From positions 9,417,777-9,481,776 of the forward strand of contig NW_024881303.1 in NCBI RefSeq assembly GCF_018691265.1: a stretch of DNA of 64,000 nucleotides, written 5' to 3'. Both the position numbers and the translations under genes were made by a program. The notes beneath the pieces were generated by a model. That model made no database searches. It was given only the letters and a program-made list of their open reading frames with translations, and was not told the DNA's origin. Source of the stretch: Tyto alba. Lineage: Eukaryota > Chordata > Aves > Strigiformes > Tytonidae. Positions 14,129 through 27,970 of the stretch are shown in pieces. The stretch's first letter is position 1. The number at the start of each line of letters is the position of its first letter.

Positions 14129-17100
14129 GCAGATTAACCTGAAAGTACATTTTTTATTGATCTTCAAACAGGTTAGTATTTAGAAGGATTTAAACTACAG
14201 TGGGAATTTGCTGTCTTTGTTCGATACAACTGCTATTTCACGACAGGGTTCGAATGCAAGCTCTCCTAGGTACAAAAGAGGTAGTAGGGATTTACTTGAG
14301 GTGGACAGTGTTTGTTTCATGTTTTACTCATTCTCACCAGAGTTGTACTAAAATCCGTTGTATGTCAAAAATTGTCTGTAAAACTTGACAGAATACAGTG
14401 ACAAAGTATGAATGATGGGATGGGAAGGAGGAATTTTATATAAATAAGACAGTGTATAAATACCTATTTTTTGTAGTATTTGCACATTTCACAGTCACTT
14501 GAACTCCTTTTGCTGTTCACAGTCCACATCTTAATAATTGTGATAGGAATATAGCTTGCACAGAGTCTATGTGACTTCTCAGTTGGCCTGATTTCCTCCG
14601 TAGCTGTGCATGTCCAAGGGAGCAGCACAGTGCTGAAAGGCAACCGCAACCATTAGAGCTTTTCAGTATTTCCGTGTACACAAAGTTGAGGATGTGCATG
14701 AGCAATTTTTGGATGGAGCCTTACAGCTGCAGTAATTCTCTTTTTAATGCATCTTCTGTAGCCACTATGAAGTGGAGGAAAAGATGTTCAGCAATAGGAA
14801 TCGCTTGCCTTGCTTTTACGCTGACCTCTCTCAGAAGCTGGATTTTTGATGGCCGAAGAGCTAAGGACCAGGGGCCACAATTTGGGTATGGAAAATGGAA
14901 GAGATGGATAAAAAAATAAGGCGGAATAATGAATTTTAAACAGACCTTGTCACATGGGCTTTGCTGTGTTTTGTTTTGATGAGGAGTGACTAATTCCCAG
15001 TTGGAGAAGTTTTGACCATCTGAATGTTTAAGATTGGGGTCAACCTTCCACCCGTCCAGGTGAGGGCTTGGTGAAGAGGAGGCGTCGGGAGCCATCTGGG
15101 TGGGCTGTAAGCCAGGGTCAGGGAAACGTCTTCCTGGCTGAAGTCAGCCGCTTCTTGCTGTCCCTCAGATCTGCCGCCTGACCTGCTTTTGCAAGTGCCC
15201 TTTAACCGATTTTGAAAACTCCGGCAATTTCCAAGGGTAATAGTTAGCAGAGGTCTCTTTAGGCTGACCTGGCTCATTTTGACTGAGCCAAATGAGGGAT
15301 TGGTGGCCCAAGCAGAGCTGCCCCGTTCACTGGCCCCATGCAGCCAGCTGCAGGCAGCGTGGGCTTCACCTGGAGAGGTTTTCTAATTGATCCGGTTAAA
15401 CCAGCGTGAGAGGCTGCAAGAGGCTGAGGCACGTCCCCTGCAGTATGAGTGAGGTTTCTATTGGTTAATTTGTGTCTGTTAATACTAGTATTAAGCTGTA
15501 TTAAAGAAACCCTCTATTAAATAAGTCTGCTTTACATGTAGGATCCCCCACAATAACTAACCTAACTTAATTACAGATGTGCAACATAGAGCACATAGAA
15601 CACAAGATTTTGGAGAAGATGGTGCTGTCTACTCCCCACATCAGTAGTGTCCTCCTTTCTTCAAAGGAGTTGCACATATTGTACATAGATTTTAAAACAG
15701 CAGTTAATTTTGTTTTCCTTCCTAACATTTCCATTTGAAATTTTCTTTCCATAAGAAAACTTAGCTGCATTTTTACAGTCATCAATTTATCTGTACCAAA
15801 TGTATTGTGAGCGAGATAGGCTTTTTATAACATGAAGGGCTTCTGTGACCCATTTCGGTGATTCATTGGTACATAACAGTATGTGTGAGCCAGCGCCCAT
15901 AGTGTGTAGCAATGCACCTTTTAAACTTGTGTCTGATTCGATGGTAAATAGCCATTTTCCCAGTAGTTTGTACTGGTTTTGCAGTTTATTATCCATGCAT
16001 ACTTATACAAAGTAAAGATTGCCATGCAAGCAGCTTCCAAGGTTGGAATAAAAGGGTACAGTTTACTTTCTGGGCCTTTCTTCTGTCAGTAGAGGTAGGA
16101 TTCAAAGTTGTGAGAGAGCTGTATGAGCTTGCAGTTTTAGATGAACTTTGACTTGGAGCATATTCTTCCAGCAGAGCATCCTGTTGGGTTTAGGGGATGC
16201 AATATGGGATCAACTTTGTTTTAACTTTGAAAGAGGCTGTACAGATGAATGTATACATGTTCACAGTGTATGCTGACGTCTGACGGATCCATGTACTGGA
16301 TGCAGCCGCCTTGCCTGTTGCTGAAATGGTGCAATTTCAGCGCTCTCTGTCAGGTTGCCTGGTCCCTTTGGTACAGCAGCTCCTGGTGAGGTGAGAAGAG
16401 GTACCCCACAGCGTACGCGTAAGGAGCTGGGAAGCCAGATGCAGGCACACAGAACGTCACAGCATCGGTGGCAGCCAAGCCTGGCTTGCCCTGCATGGTG
16501 GAGCTGGGAGGAAAGCCTGACAGACCGGTCCTACGGGCTTCGTTAGGGAGCCCAGTTTACACAAGACAGGGAGTACTCAGGTGGTTACAGGGCAATCGGG
16601 TGCCAGCCTGACTTCAGCCATCAGCAGAGCATTGCTATGGTTATTAGCTAAGTATTTCCATAATGTGTGTCTCTACAAGTTATAATTAGAGCCAAGCCTA
16701 CCCATAGCTAATTACAAGCTTGCTTAGAACTATAGTTTATAAAAAGCTTTTAAATCTTTATATGGGGAAGATACACATCCACAGGCATAATAAGAATGAC
16801 ACCTTATTTTCAAAATGAAATTTATAGGCTTTGGTGTCTGTTTCTCCCTCCCTTTACAGTTTTGTACAAGCTTTTTTGTTGCATCCACATCCAAAGTTTT
16901 TGCCAGAAATAATGCTCAAGTTTCACCAACATCAAGCCAGTGATTTTTGAGTTTTCTTCTAAGTGTTGTTCTCACTGCCGAGAGAATAAACCAGATGTTA
17001 AGATGTCTTTGAGCTTTGTGTCTTGAGAAGACTAATAAATATTACTTAGATCTCTCACAAAAAGAAGATAAGGAGTCTTGAAAGGAGTGAAACTTTTTGT

Positions 17101-20100
17101 TGAACACATCACTACAAGGTCTACATGAATAATGATCCATCTCTGGAGACTTGCTATGTGTTTGCTTAGGTGGTGCTGCACCTGTACTGCTTCAGCTCGG
17201 TCTCTTAGGAATAAAGCGATGTTGGCAGCAAAACCCCCTTAGTCCCTGAAGCAGGGAGCCTTGGCGACAAGACAGGTTGTGAATATGACACGCGGTTGTT
17301 AAGGTGGGCTGGCATGGCTGCGAGTCTGACACGGCATCACCCACGCCCGGGTGGTTGTCCCAGCACCACGCACGGAGCACCGTGCCGGCCAAGGCCACCC
17401 GCTGGGATGACGCTGGGTGACTGTATGGCAAAGGCAAGGCCCGCTGGTACTGGCATGGTCACCACTGCCCTTCCAAGGTAATCTCTTTGGATTTTCTTAT
17501 TTACTTGCTATCTTCCGTTCCCTGCTTCCAAGTCCTGCTCTTTTAGGAATGAGTGGTGTCTGAAAAGGAAAGGGAACACTGCGCTCATGCACTTGGATTT
17601 TGACACCTTTGGTACAAAAGGGGATGCTCACACAGCCTCCATCACCACCACACCTTCCTCTTGGAAGAAAAAAGTGGGGTGTAACACCCTCATGTATGGC
17701 TGAGGAAAGGAAACTCATCAGATAAATCCTGCAGCTGATGAATTCCCTCTCCTTGCTTCTGTCTAGCCATTTTTTAATTTGGTTTTTAGTTTGATTATTC
17801 AGGTCAGATCAGATTTAGGTCAGTTGTGATGGATTTTTTCCAAATCCAGTTCCCTTGATTCCTACTGTAAACGCTTACCAGATGACATGATGTGAAGCTG
17901 GAACAGTCTTGATCTGTGTGATGACCAAATAAAATCTCAGTGGGAACTACTTCCACGTTCCTGAGATCAGTTTCTCATGTAATAAATTCTGTATCCAAAG
18001 TTGTATCAAATACTTCTCTGACAAGAGTGAAGTTTTTTTTTCTAACAGACAAATCCCAGCAGAGCTATTTATAAGAAGCCTCTCTCTTGTGTTTGCACTC
18101 ACATGCCTGTTACTCAGACCTACACTGAAGAACAAATATAAGTAAAACATCTTCTGTGTCCTTGCCAGTGCTTTTGGACCCACCCTGTTTGGTCTCGTTT
18201 GTCATCCTCCGCTACATTTGTTTGATATTGTGCTGTTGGTAAGAGTTGCCGTAGGGAACCACCATTAAAGACTTCTCCCAGAAGGATTAATTTGGATTTA
18301 TTTGGTGACACCTTTTCTTTGCAGGCCGTTTCACTGCTTTGTTCTGCCTGATCCTCTCCTGCCCATGAGGGATGGGGAGGAGTGATCCGAGCAAGTGCCA
18401 TGCTCATGCCAAGCACCGGGCTTTATGCTAACACCAGCAAAACCTCATGTGACAGATAGTAGCCGAGATGGCAAGTGCCTGGGCAGTGCGTGGTAGTATC
18501 CTTCTGCTTGGGAGGAGGAGGCCAGCCCATTTCTTGAATGCAAATCCAGGCACGGGAAAAGTTGCTTGAGTTGTTTTTTTAAGTATTAAATTTAGAGCTG
18601 CCTTCTTTCGCTGTTAGTTTCTGAAATGAAATTAGAAAACATCCAGAACTTCTTAATAGACTAGCTTACAGTTTCTTCTGTTATTAATTTCCTGATATGG
18701 TAGAGGGAAGCCTTGACACTGGACTTCCCTGGGTTGTCTTCTGGCTCATGTACTGCTGCTACATGTCAATCTCTTCTGCATTACATCAGGCAGACCTGCG
18801 CTTTGCTTTTGGAAAAGTCCTGGTGCACACAGTGCACAGGGCAGGGTGGGTTCTTCCACATGTGTCTCCTTGGTGGCTGCAAAAGCCACATTAGGTCATC
18901 ATTCTACCATTCGGCTGCTTGATTGGATGTTCTGTGCATACCTCAAAATATGTGATGTTTTAAAGCTAGATTTCCTATTTAAATAAGAGGTTTCCCTTAA
19001 TTGGCTGTTATAAATTACAAGCAAGAAGGAATGATTTACTGCTTATAATTAGAAATGAGTTACGAAGGGGAATGTTGGTAATCATAAAATAAAGCTTGGA
19101 ATACATTGATTTCCAGATGGCTGGCAGTGAAATTGTTCTTTAATGTATAATAGACCAGACACAAGGAAAAAAAGAAAATTTTTCATCCATCTTTATTCCT
19201 TGATGGATTACTCGTATGAATCTATAGTTACCTGAATTTTGAAATATTAGTTTTGCCTGCATAATCGGATCAGAGAAACTTAATTTGCACACTGGCATAT
19301 GCTATCAGAGGTGGTGGAAGAGGTGAGTTAGTATTTTACCTAACATGATTTTTGTCCTTGTAATATCAACAGAGAAGATCTAATGACAAATCTGGCATCA
19401 CCTTTGGGTATAACGATCTCAGTGGATTGTTCTCAGAGACTGCAGGTTACTATGATGTTTTTCTTTTCATCTTTTGCCTCATTAGCTGTTTTTATGAGGT
19501 TGAGATTGATCAAAACACCTGTCCAAAAGCAAATATCTGTAATCCTCCTTGTTTGAGTCTAGAAAAGTATATTTGCACCAGAAACGGATGGCAGTGCTAC
19601 TCCTGAGATCTTTTCAATAGCATAATCCTTCTGTTGAGATGATAATGTGTTTGTTTAACTTTTTAAATTTAATTTCTGTTACTGTAGTTCCAAGCACTAT
19701 TTAAAAATTATTTCTCTTTGCCTTATCTGCTAATAATAGTGCTTTCTGCCATAAGAGATGTGTTCTACACTGTCACCATTTGAAGGACCATGCTACAAGA
19801 TAGTTAGACATATTTGGATGGTCACCACATGAGTTGTCTCGTGCCCATGTTTTACAAGTGACACTGCCATTAGGCTTGCTTAACTGAGACCATCATGATT
19901 ACTCATTTCATTAAAATGCTTCATAGCTTCCTTATGTTAAGTAGCTTTTCCCAGCAAGGTGCAGATTTGCCTTACTGCCATCATTTCATCTGGAAAAATT
20001 TCCATAGTAAAAGGAATAGCGTATTTTCAACTAATATTTTGCTGACCTGTGGAGGGATGAGCTCATCAGTGTCTTTATTGACAAACCCAGGAAGAAGGTG

Positions 20101-23100
20101 TGTTGACCAGAAATATTAGATCAGTCAGCCTTTCTTGTCCTGGAGCAATTGTAATTTCCCATGGTCTGCAGCAATTTCCTTTAGAAACAGATATGTGCAG
20201 AGATTGTTTTGGATCTGCTGCAGTGGCATAATTTCATTTGGTCCCAATAAGGTGGCCTTAGATTTCATTCTTTTCATTTTTGCTGTTGAAAATATTTTGG
20301 TTTAGTCAGTGGAAAGAACAGAAAGTTGCTATTTTGCGGCATCTAATTGAGGAATGAGTGCTTCAGCTATGCAGAAAAATATTCCCTGCTCTGAGTTGGG
20401 TTATTGAAGACAGATATCATGGCCTCTGCCCCTCTCTGAAAAACCTGAAATAAGTATTTAGTTCACAATACATTAGCAAAGTTCCTGCTTTTCAAAAGTA
20501 TATTGGTGAGTGATGTGGGTGCTTAGTTCCTTGATGATAAATATATTCTTTAGTGAATGACAGAGAATCTTACTTTTTGCCAGTTCACTCCTGTGACCTT
20601 TGGTCCTTAGATATTTAAGCCTGGGCATTTTCCAGAAGAGGCCAATCTTATTAGCACTGAAGGTGTTCTCAGCTGTGTGTTGTCCGATGCTGTGCTGGTG
20701 AAATCGAAGCTCCTCTGATCCAGCATGAAAAATGACCGAGTGGGAATCAGAAGTGGGAACAATTTCTCATTTCAGTCTAGTTTTTGTTGTCACATCAGCT
20801 TTGGGTTTGTTTGTGCTTGAAATGGCTCTTTCTGTAGTGTTGCTTGCTCGGAAGCACGAGGAGAATGTTGGCTGTGTTGGTGGAGTGCATGCAGGTGTGT
20901 TGGAACAGAGTTAGAAGTAGCTGGCTCAGGCACTGCTCAACGCCTCCTAGTCTTGGTGCCCAGGTGTCTGGTAGCATCTAGGAGGGTTCAGACCCTGCCT
21001 GCTCCTCCATCACTCACATTTATACATCTAGCAGCACTGGGGTTAGCGAGCTCCAAGGGACCTCGCTGAACATGAGCTGAGCTCATTGCAGTGTGGACGT
21101 GCCCTTCAGTTGCTGTCTTTTGATCTTTGGCTGGGGCCTCTGCAGCCCTGTCTGGGGAGAGTGGCCCAGGGAAGCTCCATGGGGCTTTCATGCTGATGGT
21201 GAACTGGGCTGGGCAAAGGGCTGCCCAGCCTGACCTTCAGAAAGGCAAAAATACCTGCCTGCCTCGCATTCAGGCACGTGTGGTTTCAAGGTGTGAGCAT
21301 CAGAGATGCTTTGTCTTTCTGCAGAGCATGACGGTGCCCGTGGTTGTATCTGGAGTTCTTCTGGTGTGCCACAGCGCGCCCTCCCAGCCCAGCCCCTGCC
21401 CTCAAGGCAGCATGCAGCCGTTCACTGGTGTCACAACCAGCCTTGGCCTTGGCCGTGTGCCTCAGTTTCCCCTCTAGGTGAGGGAACGTCTCTTGTGAGC
21501 CCCCGGCTCTGAGCCAGAAGCAGATGTAGAAAACGGTGGGATCTGCAGCTGGATGTGCAAACCACAAAGTGCTCCGGAGTCATGGTTTCGATCTGTTTCA
21601 CCCTCTGGAAAAGAGCACCAGTCTGAGTCCAGGTCAGTCCTTTGTCCTGACCTAATGGCACAACGGTGGGTTGGTATCTCCTGACGCTGTTGTGTTTCCA
21701 ACAAGAGCATTAAATTCGTGCAGAGGTAATTCCCAGCTTTCTGGTAAGAATAACATTGACGGTACCTAATTAAAGGGCGCTCGTAGGTGAGGTAAACATT
21801 TATATTAATTTCCTTCTCACACAGATGTCTGGTAAACTGACTTCCTGAGGCAAAACCATCTGGCCTCAGGTGGGAGAAGGATCCTGGCCAGCGTGGAGAA
21901 CCTGACCAGTCTCTTGCCAGATCATTTCTCAGTAGTTTTTTCTGTCACTGAAGCGGCATACGTACAAAAGGCCTGTGGTAGATATATAGGTTTACGGGCA
22001 TTTGTTTTAGATGACCCGCATAATTACACTGCAGGCTTGTGGCTGCGGGCTCCATTGTATCTCTGCTTTCCATCGCGTATTCTGGGATCATCTGCGTATA
22101 AAATTAGTATGGGCGGTAAGCAGCAATAAGATGTTCCCTACTTGGATGGATTAAATTAAAATTCAGTTAGAAACAGAGCTTTGGTTGAGTTTCCAAATTG
22201 CTTGCAGGATTGCACTGAGGAGTTTGTTATGGTATCATAAACCTTTTTGGTGGGCAAACAGTCTGATGCAAGTGAGGTGCTTTTATTACCGTGCAGTGCT
22301 TTTTCTATTTTATGTACTGTGCTGTGTAATCTTTTGTTATTAAATAATAAGCAAAATAGAAACAGTTGTTTGTCACAGCCAGCTTGTTTTTCAGAGAATT
22401 TGCTCACTTTGAAAGTTCAGTCTGTGTGATCTCCAGCCCTGTCAGGAGCTATTATATTGAATCTTGTTTTAAATTGTTAAGCTGGAGGACAAACCTAGAT
22501 GTTAATGTGCACATCTCAACTGCGAGCAGAGCGGATTCAGCAGGGAGCAGCCTCTGATGCCATGTACCATGCCATTAGTTTTTGTTGCAAACATGTCAAG
22601 ATTATCTGCTTCCCGTGTTACGTGTTTTGGCTGACATGAGCATTTGTAGATCTGCATAATTTTTGAAGTAGTTTGAAATGTGAATATAACACTGGGGGCT
22701 GTGTGAAATCTTTTTTTTCCACTTTTATGGATCACATTGCTGTTCAGAAAGTTGCTTGTTTTGTTACTCCCTCCCATGAAGTATTATATTAATTTGAAAA
22801 GTTCTTAATGAAAGTGCCCAAAACTGGAAATCATCATCAATAGTGAACAACTACTGAAGACCAGTTGCATCGTTACATTTTCAGTAGAGGTGGTTGGTGC
22901 TTTAGCATATATTGGGTCATATCTTAATGCAGGATATTATTGTTATTCATGGAACTTGGCAACCCTGAGTTCAAACTGGACTGTGATGGACGGGATTTTT
23001 CATGTATAGTGTGTATGTGCATGTGTGTGCCCTGGTAGCCTCTTAAAGATGAGTTTAAGTCATGCACGTTAAAAGTTGGATAAGATAACTTCAGTTACTT

Positions 23101-24381
23101 GTTTTTTCAAGGTACTTTTTTGATCATTACTACTCAAACCTATCCCAGCCTCACAAGCATTCATGCTTTTCCATGAAGACACTTTTTTCCACCCTCTGTG
23201 GTGCAGCCAGACAGCAGAAGGAGCCCGTATCTGTAGCCATGGCAGCCAGTAATTTATTGCTCCATATGGCTGGTGTGGCACCAGCTGCTCTGGTTTAAGG
23301 AGGTCAGGGCATCGGGGCATTTAAGAAACAAAACAAAACCCCACTATAAGACCTAAATGGTTTTGTACAGTAATAGTAGTGTTCTCCATTGGCATAAGGA
23401 GACCCAAGGGAGAGAAATTAATTTCTCTTTTTATATATCCATAACTGTTATATGATTTTAACCCAAGACATTATTTCAGGAGGGAAGTAAGGTTTTGTCC
23501 TTCTCTGCGATGGTTTTACCTTTTTCTCAGGTTCCATCGCTAGCGTTTGTAGGAAGCCCAGGGGGCTGGGCTGCTGAGCCCCCCCGGCGAGTGACCCCTC
23601 CAGCTCCACGTGGCTGCAGGCACCCAACAGCCAGAGCAGGAGCAGAGCCCGACCCGCTGCTCTTGGATGCGTTAGATATTGTGTCGAGAGAGGAGCTATA
23701 TTGCCCAAATCAAATGGCAGCGCTGTATTTCTAGTAATGAAGATGTATACTTTGTGAGCAATTATCACGGAACAACATAAATACAGCTTTAATTTCAGCT
23801 TGGGTGTGAGAATCACTCGATGCTGAAAAATGATATAGAAGGGCTCTTGGATTTAGCACTAAAGTTTGCAAATAGGCTTTTCATAAGCATGAATCTTTTT
23901 ATTTTCATTAGGGGATCATTTTAATTAAAATGAAACTGGAATGTTTACTCTTTGCTTCCTATAGCTGTGATTGTTTTCTTCACTGTGTGAGCACATGTAT
24001 AATTTGCTCTAAAAGAAATGTCAGCAGTTTCTGATTACCTAGTGAGTCTTACTCAACAGCTTGATTTTAATTGGGGGGAGGAAGGATTTCAGGGTGCTCC
24101 AGGGAGCTCTGGTGTCTTTTGGTAGCAAGAGGAAATAGGTGCTACCTTTGGTACAGTGCTAATTGTGATAATCACTACTACTGGTTTAAAATAAAAGTTC
24201 TTCATTTCTTACCCCTGTTGGTTTTTTTTTTTTTCAGTCACATCAATGAGACACTACCTGTTTGGTAATTAACATCCTTCAACTACGTAACCTTTTGTCA
24301 TTGCTGCATCTGTATGTTTGTAAGCGTCTAAACAGGGTGACTTTTGGAAAACAGTGATTGACACTATATAAGTAGTTTCAA

Positions 24382-24606
24382 ATTTTAGGAAATAAAAAAG
24401 ACATTTTTTAACACGAGGGTGGTGGAACACAGGCACAGGTTGCCTAGAGAGGTGGTGGATGCCCCATCCCTGGAAACATCCAAGGTCAGGCTGGACAGGG
24501 CTCTGAGCAACCTGATCTAGTGGGAGACGTCGCTGCTCACTGGAGGGGGGGTTGGACGAGATGACCTTTAAAGGTCCCTTCCAACCCAAACCATTCTGTA
24601 ATTCTG
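24382..24606 (+). mobile_element. CR1 LINE, 3' end fragment
   Basis: This is a typical 5'-truncated CR1 copy. From about 24411 it reads through the hallmark 3' region: 'gagggtggtggaac', 'caggttgcctagagaggtgg', 'ggatgccccatccctggaaa', 'gacctttaaaggtccc' and 'ttccaacccaaaccattctg', ending in the family's short terminal repeat (attctgtaattctg). The 5' boundary is approximate; a weaker match to the upstream 'aggaagaaattctttac'-like segment suggests about 24382. The copy is moderately diverged. It lies in the presumed intron, in the same orientation as the gene, about 1.5 kb upstream of the first visible exon. Confidence 0.93.
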
Positions 24607-26066
24607 GGACTGTGCAAACTCTACAATTCAGGTTGGATAAATGAAAAAGAAGGCCAGGCACACAGGGAGGAGTGCACCCATGCCTTCAAATATATTCTCT
24701 CTAAGCCCGGAAGTCCAATAGGATTTTTAAGTAATAGTTTATGTGAATCCAGAGTACCTATTTCTTGAAATTTTATTAATTATGAAATATGACAAGAAGT
24801 ATCTGTAGCAGAATAATGTGTTCTGGAGTCTTCCAGTACAGCTGAAGCATTCCCATGGCTTTTTGTTTAGATCTACTGTAAGGAGGCTCTTTGGACTACT
24901 TTGGATGCTGAAATGCCTTTCGAGTCTTGCAATGCATTTCAGAGATGACTAGTTTCTGAAACTTTTTGGATCTTAGCCAGTATCTTATATTTTAATATTG
25001 TCTTCTCCATCAGAGATAATGACCTGAGTCTTCCCTGCTTATTTTCTGGGATTTTGTTTCCTCCTGCTGATTATTTGAAATAAATAAATAAATAGGAAAA
25101 CAACCAGTATCTGTGTGTTAACAGGGAAGAATGACTAATAGAAAAATGAGAAGAAAGATACTGCTTATCACAAAAGACTATATCTCTGGAGACATAAATT
25201 GGTATTCATTAAGTTGTTTGCCTAGACTTAGTTAAAAGACGTACTTGAGGAGCTGTCTGAGCAATGTCTCGGCAGAAAGCAACTCATCCTCTTTGTGACT
25301 AGGAATATCTAGATGAGGAGGAGAGACCAGAAAGCAACGCTAAATGATGGATTGAGAACAGCCTTCGTGTCAGGAAGGAGACAACAGGCCATGAAATGTT
25401 TTTCAGAAAACATATTTAACACTTAGCTGTAAAGTAATACTGATCCATCTTTTCTCCCCAAATATGGAGGTCTTCGTATCTGATGCAGAATTTTTAAAAA
25501 TGTTTATATTCAATTTCTGTCATTTTTCATTCAGGGTCACCTTGTTTTTCTTGATGATTTCTGTAGCTGGAGGTTAGAATTTCACCTGTGATGATTATGA
25601 TATCCTGCATGTACAGTCTTACTGATATCCCATAGATAGCATCAAATACAGGGAAGCAGTTACAAAGCAGTGCTGGGTAATTCAGAGTGTGGCTCAGTTT
25701 TGCCATGTCTGCATTCTTCAAAAAAATCAGTTGTCTTCTGGCTTTTATAATATGTGACAAAACCATCTATTTCAGAGACCTTCAGGATGGGCTGGGGCTG
25801 CAGTGTGAGATAAGGTTTTGCTACTGTGCTTGTTGACTGGCATCTTTTCTTGTTATCCTGAAGTGGAGCAGACGCTTACAAAGGAATGTGTGTATTAATT
25901 ATTGTGGAGTCTGTGGCTCTCTACTATCTTACATCTTTAAAGAAATAATTGCACAACATAAAACTAGCAAAGTGCTTTCCCTGTTTGGAGAGTGAATACT
26001 CTGTGTTAAACTCTTGTGCGTGATGTAACCTCTGCTGTTCACCATTTGTTCTTTCCTTCTTTGCAG
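24607..26066. other. Intron sequence upstream of the first visible exon
   Basis: AT-rich sequence with a short AAAT repeat at 25078-25094 and no supported exon. It ends in a strong polypyrimidine tract (gttctttccttctttgcag) that acts as the acceptor for the exon at 26067. Confidence 0.6.
25078..25094. repeat. Short (AAAT)n repeat
   Basis: Four units of AAAT in tandem within the presumed intron. Confidence 0.8.
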
Positions 26067-26118
26067 ATTAAGACCCTTGATTTCAACACAGCTTGCTAAA
26101 AAGGCTGCCACTGAAGAG
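26067..26118 (+). CDS. Internal coding exon of an unidentified acidic-tailed protein
   Basis: A 52-bp exon encoding LRPLISTQLAKKAATEE after one leading base that completes a codon from an exon not seen here. It is supported by a strong pyrimidine-rich acceptor ending TTTGCAG and by the donor GAG|gtatgt. It ends exactly at a codon boundary, and the next exon (29196) begins in that same phase, so the joined frame stays open. The piece is basic to neutral, unlike the strongly acidic exon that follows. The other two frames contain a stop or are not compatible with the next exon. This is the least certain of the three exons, because it is short and rests on splice signals and phase alone. The preceding exon must end with two bases of a codon. 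Confidence 0.65.
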
Positions 26119-27796
26119 GTATGTGAAGTCAAGCACTTCCAGTGTAACAGTTTGAAATTCCCACGAGCCTTTCTCAGCCCAGCTCTGCTTATGTGGTAGA
26201 TACGGGCAAAGGAAACGAGAGTCTTGTCTCTCTGATCAGACCAGGAGCTGGTTACTGCAAACACTGCAGAGCTCAGCCTGCCGGCTTTCTAACCAGAATT
26301 TGCCCTTACTTGTTGCTCAGTCACATTAGCACAGCCTCATAATGCCTGGTTAGACAGCCAAAAAGAGAAGACTGCCTGCAAGCATCTGAAAAGGTACATA
26401 TCAAACAAGTGGGTAGAAAGAGCAGGAGAGGGCAGAGCTCGTGCCTGTTTCTCAGCACTTGGACCGTCCCCGCAGAGAAGGGGAACGATGCAAAACGCCG
26501 CTTCTGTGGGGCCAGCACTGACCCAAGGGAGGGGCTGGGCTTCTGCGGGAGACCGGTGAGGAGACACACAGTGACAGCTTACCCTATAGCATGGCTTACT
26601 CTTTGGTTTGTTTGTTTGTTTAGTTTGAAAATATAATAGTGCCATAGAAGAGCTAGTGCCAGTAACAGGCCACTGCCAGAAACCCTTCTTGGGTGGCTTT
26701 GTGCACCTGCATTTTCTGCCAAAGAGATCATGATTATTATCAGAGTCACAGTTGTAACTGCTTTCTTTCACTATTATTTTCACACTTTACAGAGTAGACA
26801 TATGCATTTGTGTATGATAAAATAACTGTCTACTGCGTATCTAAAAACTCTGTTCCTAATATACCAAAGATATTTGTCCTTCTTCTTTTTCCCATGGACG
26901 TGTGGCACTGACATCCTTCTGAAAACAAACCAGTTACCTTGGGTAGTTTAACATGCTTTGACAATTGCCCATCCATACATAAAGATATGTGCCAAACTCA
27001 AGTCCAGGATGTCTGGAAGTGAATTCAGGAAGTTCTATTTAAAAGTGTTGACGGCCTTATTTTTAAAATGACTAAAACCCATTGATTTTTAGAAACAGTT
27101 TGATATCCTGCCTGGGGAAATACATTTTCACTTCTTATGCTATGCTCATTAGAAAACTCTGCACATTTTTAGAAGTACAGCAGTCTGCAGTGGACATGAT
27201 AATTAGAAGAAGGTCACATTTTAATTAGCATGGTACAATTTTTAAAAATAATGACTCAATTGTAGCTCCTTTATATATACCCACTTTTTCAGAGCAGATG
27301 GATACTTTCAAGCATATAAATTGATATATATTATGATGCTGATTTGTCTCAGACTGTTGGATCTATTTCTGCTTATACTGAAAACCTAGATGGACGTAAT
27401 TTGATCACTCTAGAGGCAAAAACAGTGGTAGGAAATAAAAAAATAAACTAGAGGGAAGTTCCTCTAAATAATATGATTAATTTGAGCATTAAAAAATCAT
27501 GAAAACCTGTCTTTGAGTGATCCGAACATCTAAATACTTGATTTTCTATTAAAATTAATGGGTGTCTTTTGCCCTATTAATGAGCTATTGGAGCAAGCCC
27601 TTAGGTGACGTTGAAAAACTCAGGCAGATTCTTTAGGTTGACTGTCATGGTATATGACAAGTTCAAGAACAGCTTTGATGTTTGAATAATTAGACTATCA
27701 ACTTTCTGGTACAGAGGTTTTCTCTTATGGCGTATCTCTGAAGTGCCTGGAGTTACAAGGATTCTGGGAATTACTGCATCCCAAGTAAATACATTT

Positions 27797-27816
27797 ATAA
27801 ATAAATAAATAAATAA
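27797..27816. repeat. Short (ATAA)n repeat
   Basis: Five units of ATAA in tandem within the intron between the exons at 26067 and 29196. Confidence 0.85.
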
Positions 27817-27931
27817 AAATTAAAACACTGAGTCAGAACTCACTGCCAGTGGAATTGGAGAATATGCAGCAGTATATAGTTGTGTACTGTAACTTAAAAC
27901 CTGAAGCACTGTAGGACTTCTCTTGTAGTAG

Positions 27932-27970
27932 GGACCAGAGGAGTTGGGGTCTCCTGGTCTCCTCTGGACC
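27932..27970 (+). other. Imperfect inverted repeat (12-base arms, 15-base loop) in an intron
   Basis: The arm ggaccagaggag (27932-27943) pairs with ctcctctggacc (27959-27970) at 11 of 12 positions; the one mismatch is A27934 with A27968. The stem is GC-rich. The loop is ttggggtctcctggt. It would be transcribed within the gene's intron. The stem is too short for a normal miRNA precursor, so I assign no RNA gene. Confidence 0.6.

Larger units (their letters stand above)
9601..24381. other. Non-coding DNA, probably intron
   Basis: No exon, RNA gene or identifiable transposon can be supported. The region contains poly-T and poly-A runs (10219-10239, 13617-13635, 14106-14128), a TCTG/TCTA tetranucleotide repeat at 11519-11563, and patches richer in G+C at 15050-15400, 17300-17430, 20930-21650 and 23560-23660. 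Open frames such as the 138-codon minus frame at 12403-12819 and the 124-codon minus frame at 14721-15095 show no domain, no plausible splice setting and no compositional break, so I treat them as chance. A TAAT-rich stretch at about 16630-16760 has the look of a conserved non-coding element, but this cannot be tested without alignment. Confidence 0.5.

Noticed and set aside
14278..14300. Sequence gaggtagtag, similar to the start of let-7
   Set aside because: Only the first ten bases match, the rest diverges and there is no opposing arm to form a miRNA hairpin.
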